Source: Rubrivivax sp.
GTDB lineage: Bacteria; Pseudomonadota; Gammaproteobacteria; Burkholderiales; Burkholderiaceae_C
Direction: 5' to 3'
Assembly: GCA_020720385.1 (NCBI GenBank)
Contig: DYOR01000003.1
Location: forward strand, 1,957 to 65,956
DNA length: 64,000 nucleotides
The notes below the pieces were generated by a model that did not search any database, had not been told where the DNA came from, and was given only the letters and a program-made list of their open reading frames with translations. Shown here piece after piece: positions 17,026 to 25,821 of the stretch; the first letter of the stretch is position 1; the number at the start of each line of letters is the position of its first letter. Made by a program: the position numbers and the translations under genes.

Positions 17026-17862
17026 ATGAATTCCTTCGTCGATATTCCCGCCATGCTCGCGGCGTGTCGTGCCCGCTGCGGCACCGTGTATCTCGTCGGT
17101 GCCGGCCCGGGCGACCCGGAACTGCTCACGCTGCGCGCGGCGCGCCTGCTGGCGCAGGCCGATGTCGTGGTCTACGACAACCTCGTCGGTTCCGGTGTAC
17201 TCGACCTCATCGGGCCGGACGTGGAACGCCTCTACGTGGGCAAGGAGCGCAGCCACCACAGCATGGTGCAGGAGGACATCAACACTCTGCTCGTGCGCCT
17301 GGCGCGCGAAGGCCGGCAGGTGGTGCGCCTGAAGGGCGGCGACCCCTTCGTCTTCGGGCGCGGTGGCGAGGAACTGCAGGTGCTGGCGGCCGAAGGGGTG
17401 CCCTTCGAGGTGGTGCCGGGCATCACCGCGGCCTGCGGCGTGGCCAGCTACGCCGGCATTCCGCTGACGCACCGCGACTACGCGCAAAGCTGCACCTTCG
17501 TCACCGGCCACCTCAAGGACGGCAGCTGCAAGCTCGACTGGCCCGCCCTGGCGCGGCCGCGGCAGACGGTGGTCATCTACATGGGCCTGTCCGGCCTGGC
17601 GTCCATCTGCAACGAACTCGTGGCGCACGGGTTGCCGCGCGACTGGCCCGCCGCGGTGGTGTCGCACGGCACCCAGGCCTGCCAGCAGGTGGTGTGCGCG
17701 ACGCTCGCCACGCTGGCCGAGGCGGTGGCCCGCGCCGGGCTCGCCTCGCCCTGCCTGACCATCGTCGGCGAGGTCGTGCGCCTGCGCGACGAACTGGCCT
17801 GGTTCGAGAGCCAAGGTGCCGCTGCCGGCGTTGGCGCCCCTTTGTCCACTGCACAGGCCTGA
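17026..17862 (+). CDS. cobA: uroporphyrinogen-III C-methyltransferase (SUMT)
   Basis: A 278-aa single-domain SUMT that makes precorrin-2 from uroporphyrinogen III with SAM, the first step to siroheme. Family signatures are [15 protein letters not shown] (about 20-34), [22 protein letters not shown] and [22 protein letters not shown]. It lacks the CysG dehydrogenase/ferrochelatase domain. The start is ATG 17026 with a GGAG site; the frame upstream crosses repeat copy C. Placement after dsrNR implies supply of siroheme for DsrAB. Confidence 0.94.
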   Translation: MNSFVDIPAMLAACRARCGTVYLVGAGPGDPELLTLRAARLLAQADVVVYDNLVGSGVLDLIGPDVERLYVGKERSHHSMVQEDINTLLVRLAREGRQVVRLKGGDPFVFGRGGEELQVLAAEGVPFEVVPGITAACGVASYAGIPLTHRDYAQSCTFVTGHLKDGSCKLDWPALARPRQTVVIYMGLSGLASICNELVAHGLPRDWPAAVVSHGTQACQQVVCATLATLAEAVARAGLASPCLTIVGEVVRLRDELAWFESQGAAAGVGAPLSTAQA

Positions 17863-17865
17863 ACG

Positions 17866-18399
17866 ATGAAACTCCACCCTTTCGCCTCCGCCCTGATCAC
17901 CGTCGTGGCGGCCCACGGGGCGTGGGCGCAGACCCCGGCACCGAGCGCGCCTGCACCGGCCATGTCGGCGCCCTGGGCGCAGGCCATGTGCGAGGCCTGG
18001 AATGCCGACACCACGCTCACCGACAAGCTCGTCGAATCCGGCTGGGTGAAGAATGACGGCGGGCGTGGCTTCAAGGCGATGCAGATCTACCGTGCGGACT
18101 GCCCGAAGAGCCCGCGCATCGAGCTGCAGATCGCGCTCAAGGAGAACAAGGCGCAATGCGTCTATGGCGGCGTGGCGAAGACCGACAAGCTCGACGGCGG
18201 CGCAGACTACCTGATGTGGGCCGAGACGCCGCGCTGGCGCGAGATGGGCGCCGGCGACTACGGCCCGATGAAGGCGATGATGTTCAGCCGCCTGAACTTC
18301 GAGGGCCCGAAGATGGAGGCCATGGGCAACATGGGCCCCTTCGGCGGCTTCCTGCTCCTCGTCGGCAAGGTGCCCGGCGAGTGGAGCGCCTGCCCCTGA
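17866..18399 (+). CDS. secreted SCP2-like protein of the dsr cluster
   Basis: 177 aa with an N-terminal signal peptide (ALITVVAAHGAWAQTPAPS). The rest resembles an SCP2 sterol-carrier fold (NFEGPKMEAMGNMGPFGGFLLLVGKV near the C-terminus). Three cysteines (MCEAW, ADCPKS, SACP) could form disulfides in the periplasm. It starts 3 bp after cobA, so it belongs to the operon. The position matches that of dsrS in some clusters, but it is too short and is exported, so I do not call it DsrS. The ligand is unknown. Confidence 0.65.
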   Translation: MKLHPFASALITVVAAHGAWAQTPAPSAPAPAMSAPWAQAMCEAWNADTTLTDKLVESGWVKNDGGRGFKAMQIYRADCPKSPRIELQIALKENKAQCVYGGVAKTDKLDGGADYLMWAETPRWREMGAGDYGPMKAMMFSRLNFEGPKMEAMGNMGPFGGFLLLVGKVPGEWSACP

Positions 18400-18509
18400 T
18401 CCCTCACGGGCCGCGCAGGGCAGGGCAGCTGCTGAGGCCGCCCTGAGGCCGCTGTCTTTGCGCTGACGGCACAATCGCGCTCCACACCGGCCCCTGGCCG
18501 AGGAGCGCG

Positions 18510-18956
18510 ATGGACACCACCGACACGGCCGGCAGCGGCAGCGACGACGAGCACGACCTGGAGATCAGCCTGGCCAGCGCCACCGAGCTGTGCCGGCTCG
18601 GCCTGGGCACCATGGTCGACATCCGCCAGGCCTTCGAGATCGAGATGAAGGGCGCCGTCCCGGGCGCCGTGCACATCCCGCTGTTCGAGGTCAAGCTCCT
18701 GCTCGGACACACCCTGAGCGAGGACGAGCAGGACGTGCTCGATGCCGGACAGCCCACGGACATCGACGTGCAGGGCTTCTTCACCACCTTGAACCGCCTG
18801 CACCACGGGCACGACAACATCGTGCTGTGCCTGTGCAACAGCGGCCGGCGCAGCCTCTACGCCGCGCGCCTGCTGCGCTCGCTGGGCTATGGCAAGGCCT
18901 TGTCGGTGGCCGGCGGATTCCAGGCCTGGAAGAAGCAGCTGCCGCCGGCCGGCTGA
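18510..18956 (+). CDS. cytoplasmic single-domain rhodanese
   Basis: A 148-aa rhodanese-like protein with no signal peptide. The active-site loop is CLCNSGRRS with catalytic Cys109, giving the six-residue CxxGxxS-type loop of sulfurtransferases. An upstream DIRQAFEIEMKGAVPGAVHIP stretch is the typical first half. It probably moves sulfane sulfur in the cytoplasm towards the DsrEFH/DsrC relay. It starts 110 bp after the SCP2-like gene and ends 4 bp from the convergent regulator gene. Confidence 0.88.
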   Translation: MDTTDTAGSGSDDEHDLEISLASATELCRLGLGTMVDIRQAFEIEMKGAVPGAVHIPLFEVKLLLGHTLSEDEQDVLDAGQPTDIDVQGFFTTLNRLHHGHDNIVLCLCNSGRRSLYAARLLRSLGYGKALSVAGGFQAWKKQLPPAG

Positions 18957-18960
18957 AGGC

Positions 18961-19629
18961 TCAGCGGCCGGTGCTGCCGGCAGCGCTGAAGCGCTGCTCC
19001 ACGGCGAACACGGCGGCCTCCACGCGGGAGGTGAGGTTGAGCTTGGTGAGGATGTGCCGCACGTGCAGCTTCACCGTGTCGTGGCTGATGTCCAGCGCGC
19101 GCCCGATGGTCTTGTTGCTCTCGCCGCGCGCCAGGTGCTCCAGGATCTGGCGCTCGCGCTCGGTGAGCGAGGCGAGCATGCCGCGCCGGTCGCTCTCCTT
19201 CGAGCCGGATTGCAGCAGCTGCGCGAGCTTGAGGGTCATCGCCGGCGCCACCGTGAGCTCGCCGCGCGCGGCGTGGCCGATCGCCGCGACCACGTCCTCG
19301 GGCTCCATGTCCTTGAGCAGGTAGCCGCGCACGCCGGCGCGCAGCGCGGCGGAGAGGTCGTTCTCCGAGTCGCTCATCGTCAGGATCAGCGCCGGGGTGT
19401 CGATGCCCTCGGCGCGCAGCCGCCGCAGCAGGGTCAGGCCGTCGGTGGCCGGCATGCGCAGGTCCAGCACCACCAGGTCGGGCCGGCTCTCGCGCAGGAC
19501 GGTGATGAGCTGGTCGGGGTCGGCCAGCGCGGCCACCACTTCCATCCCCCCGCGGTGGGTGAGCAGGTCCGACAGGCCGTTGCGACACAGCGCGTGGTCG
19601 TCGACGAGAACGATGCGCGGTGCGGGCAT
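18961..19629 (-). CDS. NarL/FixJ-family response regulator
   Basis: 222 aa. The receiver domain has the acidic pocket (VDDH near residues 9-12), phospho-acceptor Asp56 (VVLDLRMP) and a conserved Lys106 (GYLLKDM). The LuxR-type helix-turn-helix is at about 155-215 (LTERERQILEHLARGESNKT...). Its ATG overlaps the kinase stop (ATGA). Its location between dsr and soe suggests control of these operons; the target sites are not known. Confidence 0.9.
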   Translation of the reverse strand: MPAPRIVLVDDHALCRNGLSDLLTHRGGMEVVAALADPDQLITVLRESRPDLVVLDLRMPATDGLTLLRRLRAEGIDTPALILTMSDSENDLSAALRAGVRGYLLKDMEPEDVVAAIGHAARGELTVAPAMTLKLAQLLQSGSKESDRRGMLASLTERERQILEHLARGESNKTIGRALDISHDTVKLHVRHILTKLNLTSRVEAAVFAVEQRFSAAGSTGR

Positions 19630-20834
19630 CAGTGGGCCTCCGATGCCGTCGACTGGGCGGCGGCCTGCGCCGGGAAGGCCAGCCGCACGCGCGTGCCGCC
19701 GCCTTCGCGCGCGCCGACGTCCAGGGTGCCGCCGATGCGCCGCGCGCGCTCGGCCATGATCTCCATGCCGTAGTGCGTGCCACCGCCCGCGGCGCTGGGC
19801 AGGCCGGCACCGTCGTCCTCGACGACGATCTCCACCGCGTCGGGCGGTGCGGCCGCCAGGCGCAGCTGCGCATGCCGGGCCGCGGCGTGCTTGGCCACGT
19901 TGCTGAGTGCCTCTTGCACGATGTGGAAGACCTGGGTCTCCTGCTCGGATGTCAGGCGCAGGCCGGGCAGGCCGTTGACGAAATCCAGCTCGGCGCCGCT
20001 GGTACGGCGGAAGTTTGCCACCGTCGCGTGCAGCGCATGCTCCAGTCCCTGCGGGTCCATGGGCGCGCGGAAGTGGGTGAGGATGCCGCGCAGGGCACCG
20101 TGGGCCTGGTTCACCGCCCGGCGCACGTCGTCGCAATAGCCCTGCGCGCGCGGCGCGTCCTGGGCCAGCACGGCGTCGCTGAGCAGGGGCAGGCGCATCT
20201 TCACGAAGGCCAGCGACTGGGCCAGCGAATCGTGCACCTCGGCGGCCATCATCTGCCGCTCGTGCAGCAGCGTGGCCTGCAGCTCGGCCTGTTCCAGGCG
20301 CGCGTGGTTGAGTGCCAGGCCGAGCAGTTCACCCACCGAGCGCAGCAGGGCGACGACCTCGGCGGAGGGTTCGTCCGCGCTGGTGAAGAGCAGGTTGCAC
20401 ACGCCCAGCACGCGGCCGCGGTGCTGCAGCGGCACGACGAGCAGGCGCTGGTAGGCGCCGTCGCGGAAGACGCTGCTGCACAGGGTGGAGCAGGCGCTCA
20501 GGTCGGCCGCCCAGATGACTTCGTGTCCATCCGCCGCGGCGCCGCAGTGGCCGCAATGCCGCCCCACGCTGTGCCCGCTGCCGCAGGCGCCGCGCGGCAA
20601 GCCCAGGGTGCTCACGACCTGGAACTCCTCGCCGCTGGCCGAGAGCAGGCGCACCGCCCCGGCCTGGGCGCCCGCCTGCCGCACGATGGGTGTGAGCAGG
20701 CGTTGCAGCAAGGCATCCAGGTCGTCCCCGGTGGCCAGCTCGGCGGTGATCTCGGCGAGGATGCGGGTGTCTGCGGGCTGCGGGCTGCCTGAGTGCTGCG
20801 GCTGCGGCGGCGGTGCAAGCGTGTCTGTGCGCAT
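19629..20834 (-). CDS. soluble NarX-like sensor histidine kinase with GAF domain and Cys cluster
   Basis: 401 aa with no membrane span. A GAF-like domain (about 30-185) contains clustered cysteines: GACGSGHSVGRHCGHCG and LSACSTLC. A HisKA_3 box follows (EVHDSLAQSLAFVKMRL, His about 200), then an HATPase domain (NVAKHAAA, DDGAGLP, GMEIMAERA). The Cys cluster resembles the central module of NarX-type sensors and could hold a metal, an Fe-S cluster or a redox switch; a role in sulfur or redox sensing is inferred. It is transcribed divergently from soeA. Confidence 0.85.
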   Translation of the reverse strand: MRTDTLAPPPQPQHSGSPQPADTRILAEITAELATGDDLDALLQRLLTPIVRQAGAQAGAVRLLSASGEEFQVVSTLGLPRGACGSGHSVGRHCGHCGAAADGHEVIWAADLSACSTLCSSVFRDGAYQRLLVVPLQHRGRVLGVCNLLFTSADEPSAEVVALLRSVGELLGLALNHARLEQAELQATLLHERQMMAAEVHDSLAQSLAFVKMRLPLLSDAVLAQDAPRAQGYCDDVRRAVNQAHGALRGILTHFRAPMDPQGLEHALHATVANFRRTSGAELDFVNGLPGLRLTSEQETQVFHIVQEALSNVAKHAAARHAQLRLAAAPPDAVEIVVEDDGAGLPSAAGGGTHYGMEIMAERARRIGGTLDVGAREGGGTRVRLAFPAQAAAQSTASEAH

Positions 20835-21144
20835 GTCTCAGTGGGCCTGGCGGGCGGGCGGGACTCCATGTCCTGCAACCGTCCATTGGAACCGCTCCGC
20901 CAGCGAAGTGCCATAGGCCCTCACCCTGATACAGGGCGGGGTATGCAGCCGGCGGCGCGCTGCGGGCGATGTTGCGCGCCGGGGCGGGATGCCGGCGTCG
21001 CCAAGGCGATATCCTGACTCCCCCATATGGATTAGACGGTCATTACCCGTCCCGGTGATAGACGCCCGAGCAGTGCGTTGCGCCTAATAGCACCCAGAGA
21101 CACGTCAGGCTGCTCCCTGCGGCCGCGCACCCAAGAACCATCCG
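20835..21144. promoter_or_regulatory. divergent spacer between the sensor kinase gene and soeA
   Basis: 310 bp without a gene. It contains a 16-bp imperfect palindrome at 20929-20944 (ATACAG-GGCG-GGGTAT) related to the sites at 32228 and 43200, a CCATATGG palindrome at about 21023-21030, and ATTACC-N6-GGTGAT at 21042-21059. Promoters for both directions must lie here, but I cannot assign -35/-10 boxes. soeA has only a weak ribosome-binding site. Confidence 0.4.
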
Positions 21145-24100
21145 ATGCCGGCCACACCGCTGCACGATCCGACGGCCCCGCCCCTGCCCGGAGCGAGCAC
21201 CGAAACCCGCAACACCACATGCTACATGTGCGCCTGCCGCTGCGGCATTCGCGTGCATCTGCGCGATGGCGAGGTGCGCTACATCGAGGGCAACCCCGAG
21301 CACCCGCTGAACCAGGGCGTGATCTGCGCCAAGGGCTCCAGCGGCATCATGAAGCAGTACTCGCCGGCGCGGCTGACGCAGCCGCTCAAGCGCAAGGCGG
21401 GCAGCGAGCGCGGCGCGGGTGAGTTCGAGCCGATCTCCTGGGACGAGGCCTTCAAGACGCTGGAAGAGCGCTTGCGCCACCTGCGCGCCACCGACCCGAA
21501 GAAGTTCGCCCTGTTCACCGGGCGCGACCAGATGCAGGCGCTGACGGGCCTCTTCGCACGCCAGTTCGGCACGCCCAACTACGCCGCGCACGGCGGCTTC
21601 TGCTCGGTGAACATGGCCGCCGGCATGATCTACACGATCGGCGGCAGCTTCTGGGAGTTCGGCGGCCCCGATCTGGACCGCGCCAAGCTCTTCGTCATGA
21701 TCGGCACGGCGGAGGACCATCACTCCAACCCGATGAAGATCGCGCTGAGCAAGTTCAAGCGCGCGGGCGGCCGCTTCATCAGCATCAACCCGGTGCGCAC
21801 GGGCTACTCGGCGATTGCCGACGAGTGGATCCCGATCAAGCCCGGCACCGACGGCGCGCTGCTGCTGGCGCTGGTGCACGAGCTCATCGCGCTGGGCCTG
21901 TACGACCGCGACTTCCTCGCCCGCTACACCAACGCCGGCCAGCTGGTGAACCAGGACGCGGCCAGCGACGACTTCGGTCTCATGCTGCGCAATGCCGAAG
22001 GCGACATCGTCAACCCGCTGCGGCCGCACAACTTCTACTGGTGGGACCGCCACAGCGGCAAGGCGGTGGCCGACCACGCCGAGGGCGCCGACCCGGCGCT
22101 GCTGGGCAAGTTCAGCCTGCCCGATGGCACGCCGGCAGTGCCCGCTTTCCAACTCCTCGAAGAGCGCGTCAAGCCCTACACCGCGGAGTGGGCCAGCGGC
22201 ATCACCGGCATCCCGGCGGCCACCATCCGGCGCCTGGCGCACGAGATGGGCATCACCGCGCGCGACGAGAAGATCGAGTTGCCCATCGCCTGGACGGACT
22301 CCTGGGGCAAGACGCACGACAGCGTCACCGGCAACCCGGTGGCCTTCCACGCCATGCGCGGCCTGGCGGCGCACAGCAACGGCTTTCACACCATCCGCGC
22401 CCTGGCCATCCTGATGAGCCTGCTGGGCACCATCGACCGGCCCGGGGGCTTTCGCCACAAGGCGCCTTACCCGCGTGCCGTGCCGCCCAATGCGCGCCCG
22501 CCCAAGGGCCCCGAGGCGGTCAAGCCCGACACGCCGCTGAACGGCGCGCCGTTGGGCTGGCCCGAAAGCCCGGACGACCTCTTCGTCGATGCGAACGGCG
22601 AGCCGGTGCGCATCGACAAGGGCTTCAGCTGGGAGCACCCGTTGTCGGCGCACGGGTTGATGCACAACGTCATCACCAACGCCTGGCGCGGCGACCCCTA
22701 CCCGATCGACACGCTGCTCATCTTCATGGCCAACATGGCCTGGAACTCGACGATGAACACGTCCGAGGTGCGGCGCATGCTCAACGACAAGGGCGAAGGC
22801 GGCGAGTACAAGATCCCCTTCCTCGTCGTGTGCGATGCCTTCCAGAGCGAGATGACGGCCTTCGCCGACCTCATCCTGCCCGACACCACCTACCTCGAGC
22901 GCCACGACTGCATGTCGATGCTCGACCGGCCGATCAGCGAGTTCGACGGCCCGGTCGATTCCGTGCGCATCCCGGTGCTGCCGCCCAGCGGGCAGTGCAA
23001 GCCCTTCCAGGACGTGATCGTCGAGCTGGCCAGTCGGCTCGAGCTGCCGGCGTTCACCACGGCCGAGGGCGCGCGCAAGTTCCGCGACTACCCCGACTTC
23101 GTCGTCAACTACGAAACCGCGCCCGGCTCGGGCATCGGCTTCCTCGCCGGCTGGCGCGGCAAGGGCGGCGAGAAAAGCATGCGCGGCGAGCCCAATCCCA
23201 AGCAGTGGGAGATGTACGAGAAGAACAACTGCGTCTTCCAGCAGCACATGGCGCCCGAGCACCAGTACATGCGCAACTGGAACGACGGCTACATGCGCTG
23301 GGCGCAGGGCGCCGGCCTCAGGCGCGACCGCGACCCCATCGTCATCCACATCTACAGCGAGTTCCTGCAGCGCTTTCGCCTCGCCGCGCAGGGCAAGCGG
23401 CCTGGTGGAAAGGCGGGCAAGCAGCCACCGGATCGCCTGCGCCAGCGCGTGGCGACCTACTTCGACCCGCTGCCTTTCTACTACGCGCCGCTGGAAGAGC
23501 AGGCCACCGACCTGGCGAAGTTCCCGCTCAACGCGGTGACGCAGCGGCCGATGGCGATGTACCACTCGTGGGACTCGCAGAACGCCTGGCTGCGCCAGAT
23601 CCACACGCACAACTACCTGATGGTTAACCCCAAGACCGCCGGCGCCGAGGGCATCGCGGACGGCGGCTGGATGTGGGTCGAATCGCCCTGGGGCAAGGTG
23701 CGCTGCATGTGCCGCTACAGCGAAGCGGTGGAGCCCGGCACGGTGTGGACCTGGAACGCCATCGGCAAGGCCGCCGGCGCCTGGAACCTCAGCCCCGACG
23801 CCAACGAGTCGCAGCGCGGCTTCCTCCTCAACCACCTCATCAGCGAGGAACTGCCGGGCGGGCAGGGTGGCACGGGCGCCGTCGCCGGGCCGCCCCAAGG
23901 CGGCGCTGCGCCCCCCCGGGGGGCAGGTGCCGCAGGCACCGTGGGGGCCACGATTTCCAACAGCGACCCCATCACCGGCCAGGCCGCCTGGTACGACGTG
24001 CGCGTGCGCATCTACAAGGCCCAGGCCGACGAACCGGGCCAGACCTGGCCGCAGGCCGTGGCCGTGCAGGCCGTGCCCGGCATGGGCACCGCACCCAAGC

Positions 24101-24153
24101 GCCGTGGCTGGATGGCGGGCCTGGGCATGGGCAGGAAGAAGGCCGCGCCATGA
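21145..24153 (+). CDS. soeA: sulfite:quinone oxidoreductase molybdopterin subunit
   Basis: A 1002-aa molybdopterin oxidoreductase of the CISM family. The N-terminal [4Fe-4S] motif is CYMCACRCG...VICAKG. No Tat signal is present, so the enzyme is cytoplasmic, as in SoeABC of Allochromatium. A candidate Mo-ligating cysteine is in HGGFCSVNMA (about 150-160). SoeABC oxidises sulfite from rDsr to sulfate and reduces quinone. Residues about 914-936 are low-complexity Gly/Ala/Pro encoded by a GC-rich repeat (23886-23950); the conserved sequence resumes at SNSDPITGQAAWYD. It overlaps soeB by ATGA. Confidence 0.92.
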   Translation: MPATPLHDPTAPPLPGASTETRNTTCYMCACRCGIRVHLRDGEVRYIEGNPEHPLNQGVICAKGSSGIMKQYSPARLTQPLKRKAGSERGAGEFEPISWDEAFKTLEERLRHLRATDPKKFALFTGRDQMQALTGLFARQFGTPNYAAHGGFCSVNMAAGMIYTIGGSFWEFGGPDLDRAKLFVMIGTAEDHHSNPMKIALSKFKRAGGRFISINPVRTGYSAIADEWIPIKPGTDGALLLALVHELIALGLYDRDFLARYTNAGQLVNQDAASDDFGLMLRNAEGDIVNPLRPHNFYWWDRHSGKAVADHAEGADPALLGKFSLPDGTPAVPAFQLLEERVKPYTAEWASGITGIPAATIRRLAHEMGITARDEKIELPIAWTDSWGKTHDSVTGNPVAFHAMRGLAAHSNGFHTIRALAILMSLLGTIDRPGGFRHKAPYPRAVPPNARPPKGPEAVKPDTPLNGAPLGWPESPDDLFVDANGEPVRIDKGFSWEHPLSAHGLMHNVITNAWRGDPYPIDTLLIFMANMAWNSTMNTSEVRRMLNDKGEGGEYKIPFLVVCDAFQSEMTAFADLILPDTTYLERHDCMSMLDRPISEFDGPVDSVRIPVLPPSGQCKPFQDVIVELASRLELPAFTTAEGARKFRDYPDFVVNYETAPGSGIGFLAGWRGKGGEKSMRGEPNPKQWEMYEKNNCVFQQHMAPEHQYMRNWNDGYMRWAQGAGLRRDRDPIVIHIYSEFLQRFRLAAQGKRPGGKAGKQPPDRLRQRVATYFDPLPFYYAPLEEQATDLAKFPLNAVTQRPMAMYHSWDSQNAWLRQIHTHNYLMVNPKTAGAEGIADGGWMWVESPWGKVRCMCRYSEAVEPGTVWTWNAIGKAAGAWNLSPDANESQRGFLLNHLISEELPGGQGGTGAVAGPPQGGAAPPRGAGAAGTVGATISNSDPITGQAAWYDVRVRIYKAQADEPGQTWPQAVAVQAVPGMGTAPKRRGWMAGLGMGRKKAAP
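23886..23950. repeat. GC-rich repeat copy D inside soeA
   Basis: It contains CCGCCCCAAGGCGGC, GCGCCCCCCCGGGGGGC and AGGTGCCGCAGGCACC, the same C-run/G-run and hairpin style as the intergenic copies. It stays in frame and adds roughly 20-30 residues to a surface-loop region of SoeA just before the C-terminal domain. Confidence 0.6.
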
Positions 24154-24878
24154 CCCAATTGGCCCTGGTCATCGACCTCAACGTCTGCGTCGGCTGCCAC
24201 GCCTGCGTGACGAGCTGCAAGCAGTGGAACACCTCGGGCGCGGCCGGCCCGCTGGTGGACGACAACCCCTACGGCAAGGACCCCAGCGGCACCTTTTTCA
24301 ACCGCGTGCAGACTTTCGAGGTGGGCGAGTACCCGCACACGCAGACGGTGCACTTCCCCAAGAGCTGCCTGCACTGCGAGGAGCCGCCCTGCGTGCCGGT
24401 GTGCCCCACCGGCGCGTCGTACAAGCGCAAGGAGGACGGCATCGTCCTCGTCGACGTCGACAAGTGCATCGGCTGCAAGTACTGCAGCTGGGCCTGCCCC
24501 TACGGCGCGCGCGAGTTCGACGAAGAGCGCCGTGTGATGACCAAGTGCACGCTGTGCGTGGACCGCGTGCACAGCACCACGCTGCCCGTGGCCGAACGCA
24601 AGCCCGCCTGCGTGCTCGCCTGCCCGGCCAATGCGCGGTTGTTCGGTGACGTGCACGACAGCGACTCGGAGGTCTCGGTGGCCATCCGCGAGCGCGGCGG
24701 CTACGCACTCATGCCCGAGTGGAACACGCGCCCGGCCAATCATTACCTGCCGCGCCGGCGCACCGGCATGACGATCCACGCCGAAGACCTGGTGCGTGCC
24801 GACAACCCGCTGAAGATCGACGGCAAGCAGCCCGAGATGCCGCAGCAAGGTGCCGGCCGCGAAGACTTCGCCACCTGA
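24150..24878 (+). CDS. soeB: sulfite:quinone oxidoreductase iron-sulfur subunit
   Basis: A 242-aa DmsB-like protein with four [4Fe-4S] motifs: CVGCHACVTSCKQW, CLHCEEPPCVPVCP, CIGCKYCSWACPYG and CTLCVDR...CVLACP. It relays electrons from SoeA to the membrane subunit. There is no signal peptide. The start is ATG 24150, overlapping the soeA stop. Upstream codons in the same phase lie inside soeA and are not used. Confidence 0.93.
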   Translation: MTQLALVIDLNVCVGCHACVTSCKQWNTSGAAGPLVDDNPYGKDPSGTFFNRVQTFEVGEYPHTQTVHFPKSCLHCEEPPCVPVCPTGASYKRKEDGIVLVDVDKCIGCKYCSWACPYGAREFDEERRVMTKCTLCVDRVHSTTLPVAERKPACVLACPANARLFGDVHDSDSEVSVAIRERGGYALMPEWNTRPANHYLPRRRTGMTIHAEDLVRADNPLKIDGKQPEMPQQGAGREDFAT

Positions 24879-24900
24879 CCTCGACAGCGCAGCGCACGAC

Positions 24901-25821
24901 ATGAACCCGGCGTTTTCCGTCATCTTCCTCACCACCCTCATCGGGGCGGGGCAGGGCCTGTACCTGGCGCTGTTCGCCGCCCAGCTCTCGGGCAGGGCCG
25001 AGGGCCCATTCCTCGCACTGGGCGGGGTGGTCGCCCTGGCCCTGGCCGCGGGCGGGCTCGTCGCCTCGTTCTTCCACCTCGGCCGGCCCGAGCGCGCCTG
25101 GCGCTCGGCGTCGATGTGGCGCACCTCCTGGCTGTCGCGCGAGGTCATCGCCTTGCCGCTGTTCATGGGCACGGTCTTCCTCTGGACGCTGGCCCATGGC
25201 CTGGGCACGGGCGGGACGCTGGCGCTGGGCGTGGCAGCGGCGCTGGCCTGCCTGACGCTGTTCGTGTGCACGGCGATGGTGTATGCGTCGGTGCGCTTCC
25301 TGCAAGAGTGGGCGAGCGTGTACACCCTGGTCAACTATGCGCTGCTCGGGCTGGCTTCGGGCAGCACCCTGGCCACCGTGCTGGCGGCCTATGGCGCCCC
25401 GGCGCTGGCACCGGGCTGCGGCGGCGCGGCGCTGTGCCTCACGCTGCTGGCCGCCGTCAGCCGCGGGTTGTCGCTGCGGCGCAATGCACGGCTCAAGCCC
25501 AGGTCCACGCTGCAGACGGCCATCGGCATCCGCCATCCGCAGATCGCCCAGCGGGCGATGGGTTTCATGGGTGGATCGTTCAATACGCGCGAGTTCTTCC
25601 ACGGCAAGGGCCCGGGGGCGCTGCGCCAGGTGAAGTGGGCCTTCGTGCTCGGCGCCTTCGTGCTGCCGCTGCTCCTGCTCGCGCTGGGCCTGTCCTCGCC
25701 TTCGGCCGGCCTGCTCGCACTGGCTTTCGTCGTGCAGTACCTGGGGCTGCTGGCCGAGCGCTGGTTCTTCCTTGCGCAGGCCAATCACCCGCAGAACCTC
25801 TACTACCAGGCGGTGTCGTGA
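24901..25821 (+). CDS. soeC: sulfite:quinone oxidoreductase membrane anchor
   Basis: A 306-aa DmsC-like protein with about eight membrane spans (starting MNPAFSVIFLTTLIGAGQGL). A FHLGRPERAWRS segment between helices is typical of the family. It anchors SoeAB on the cytoplasmic side and transfers electrons to quinone. The start ATG 24901 is chosen because the first membrane helix begins there; an upstream ATG at 24850 lies inside soeB. Its stop overlaps the GTG of the exporter gene. Confidence 0.9.
   Translation: MNPAFSVIFLTTLIGAGQGLYLALFAAQLSGRAEGPFLALGGVVALALAAGGLVASFFHLGRPERAWRSASMWRTSWLSREVIALPLFMGTVFLWTLAHGLGTGGTLALGVAAALACLTLFVCTAMVYASVRFLQEWASVYTLVNYALLGLASGSTLATVLAAYGAPALAPGCGGAALCLTLLAAVSRGLSLRRNARLKPRSTLQTAIGIRHPQIAQRAMGFMGGSFNTREFFHGKGPGALRQVKWAFVLGAFVLPLLLLALGLSSPSAGLLALAFVVQYLGLLAERWFFLAQANHPQNLYYQAVS

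Noticed and set aside
17866-18399. Calling the gene after cobA dsrS
   Set aside because: DsrS is a longer cytoplasmic protein; this one is 177 aa with a signal peptide and an SCP2-like sequence.
21043-23898. A 951-codon open frame opposite soeA
   Set aside because: It is antisense to a clearly conserved molybdopterin oxidoreductase, with shadow-type composition and no recognisable domain.
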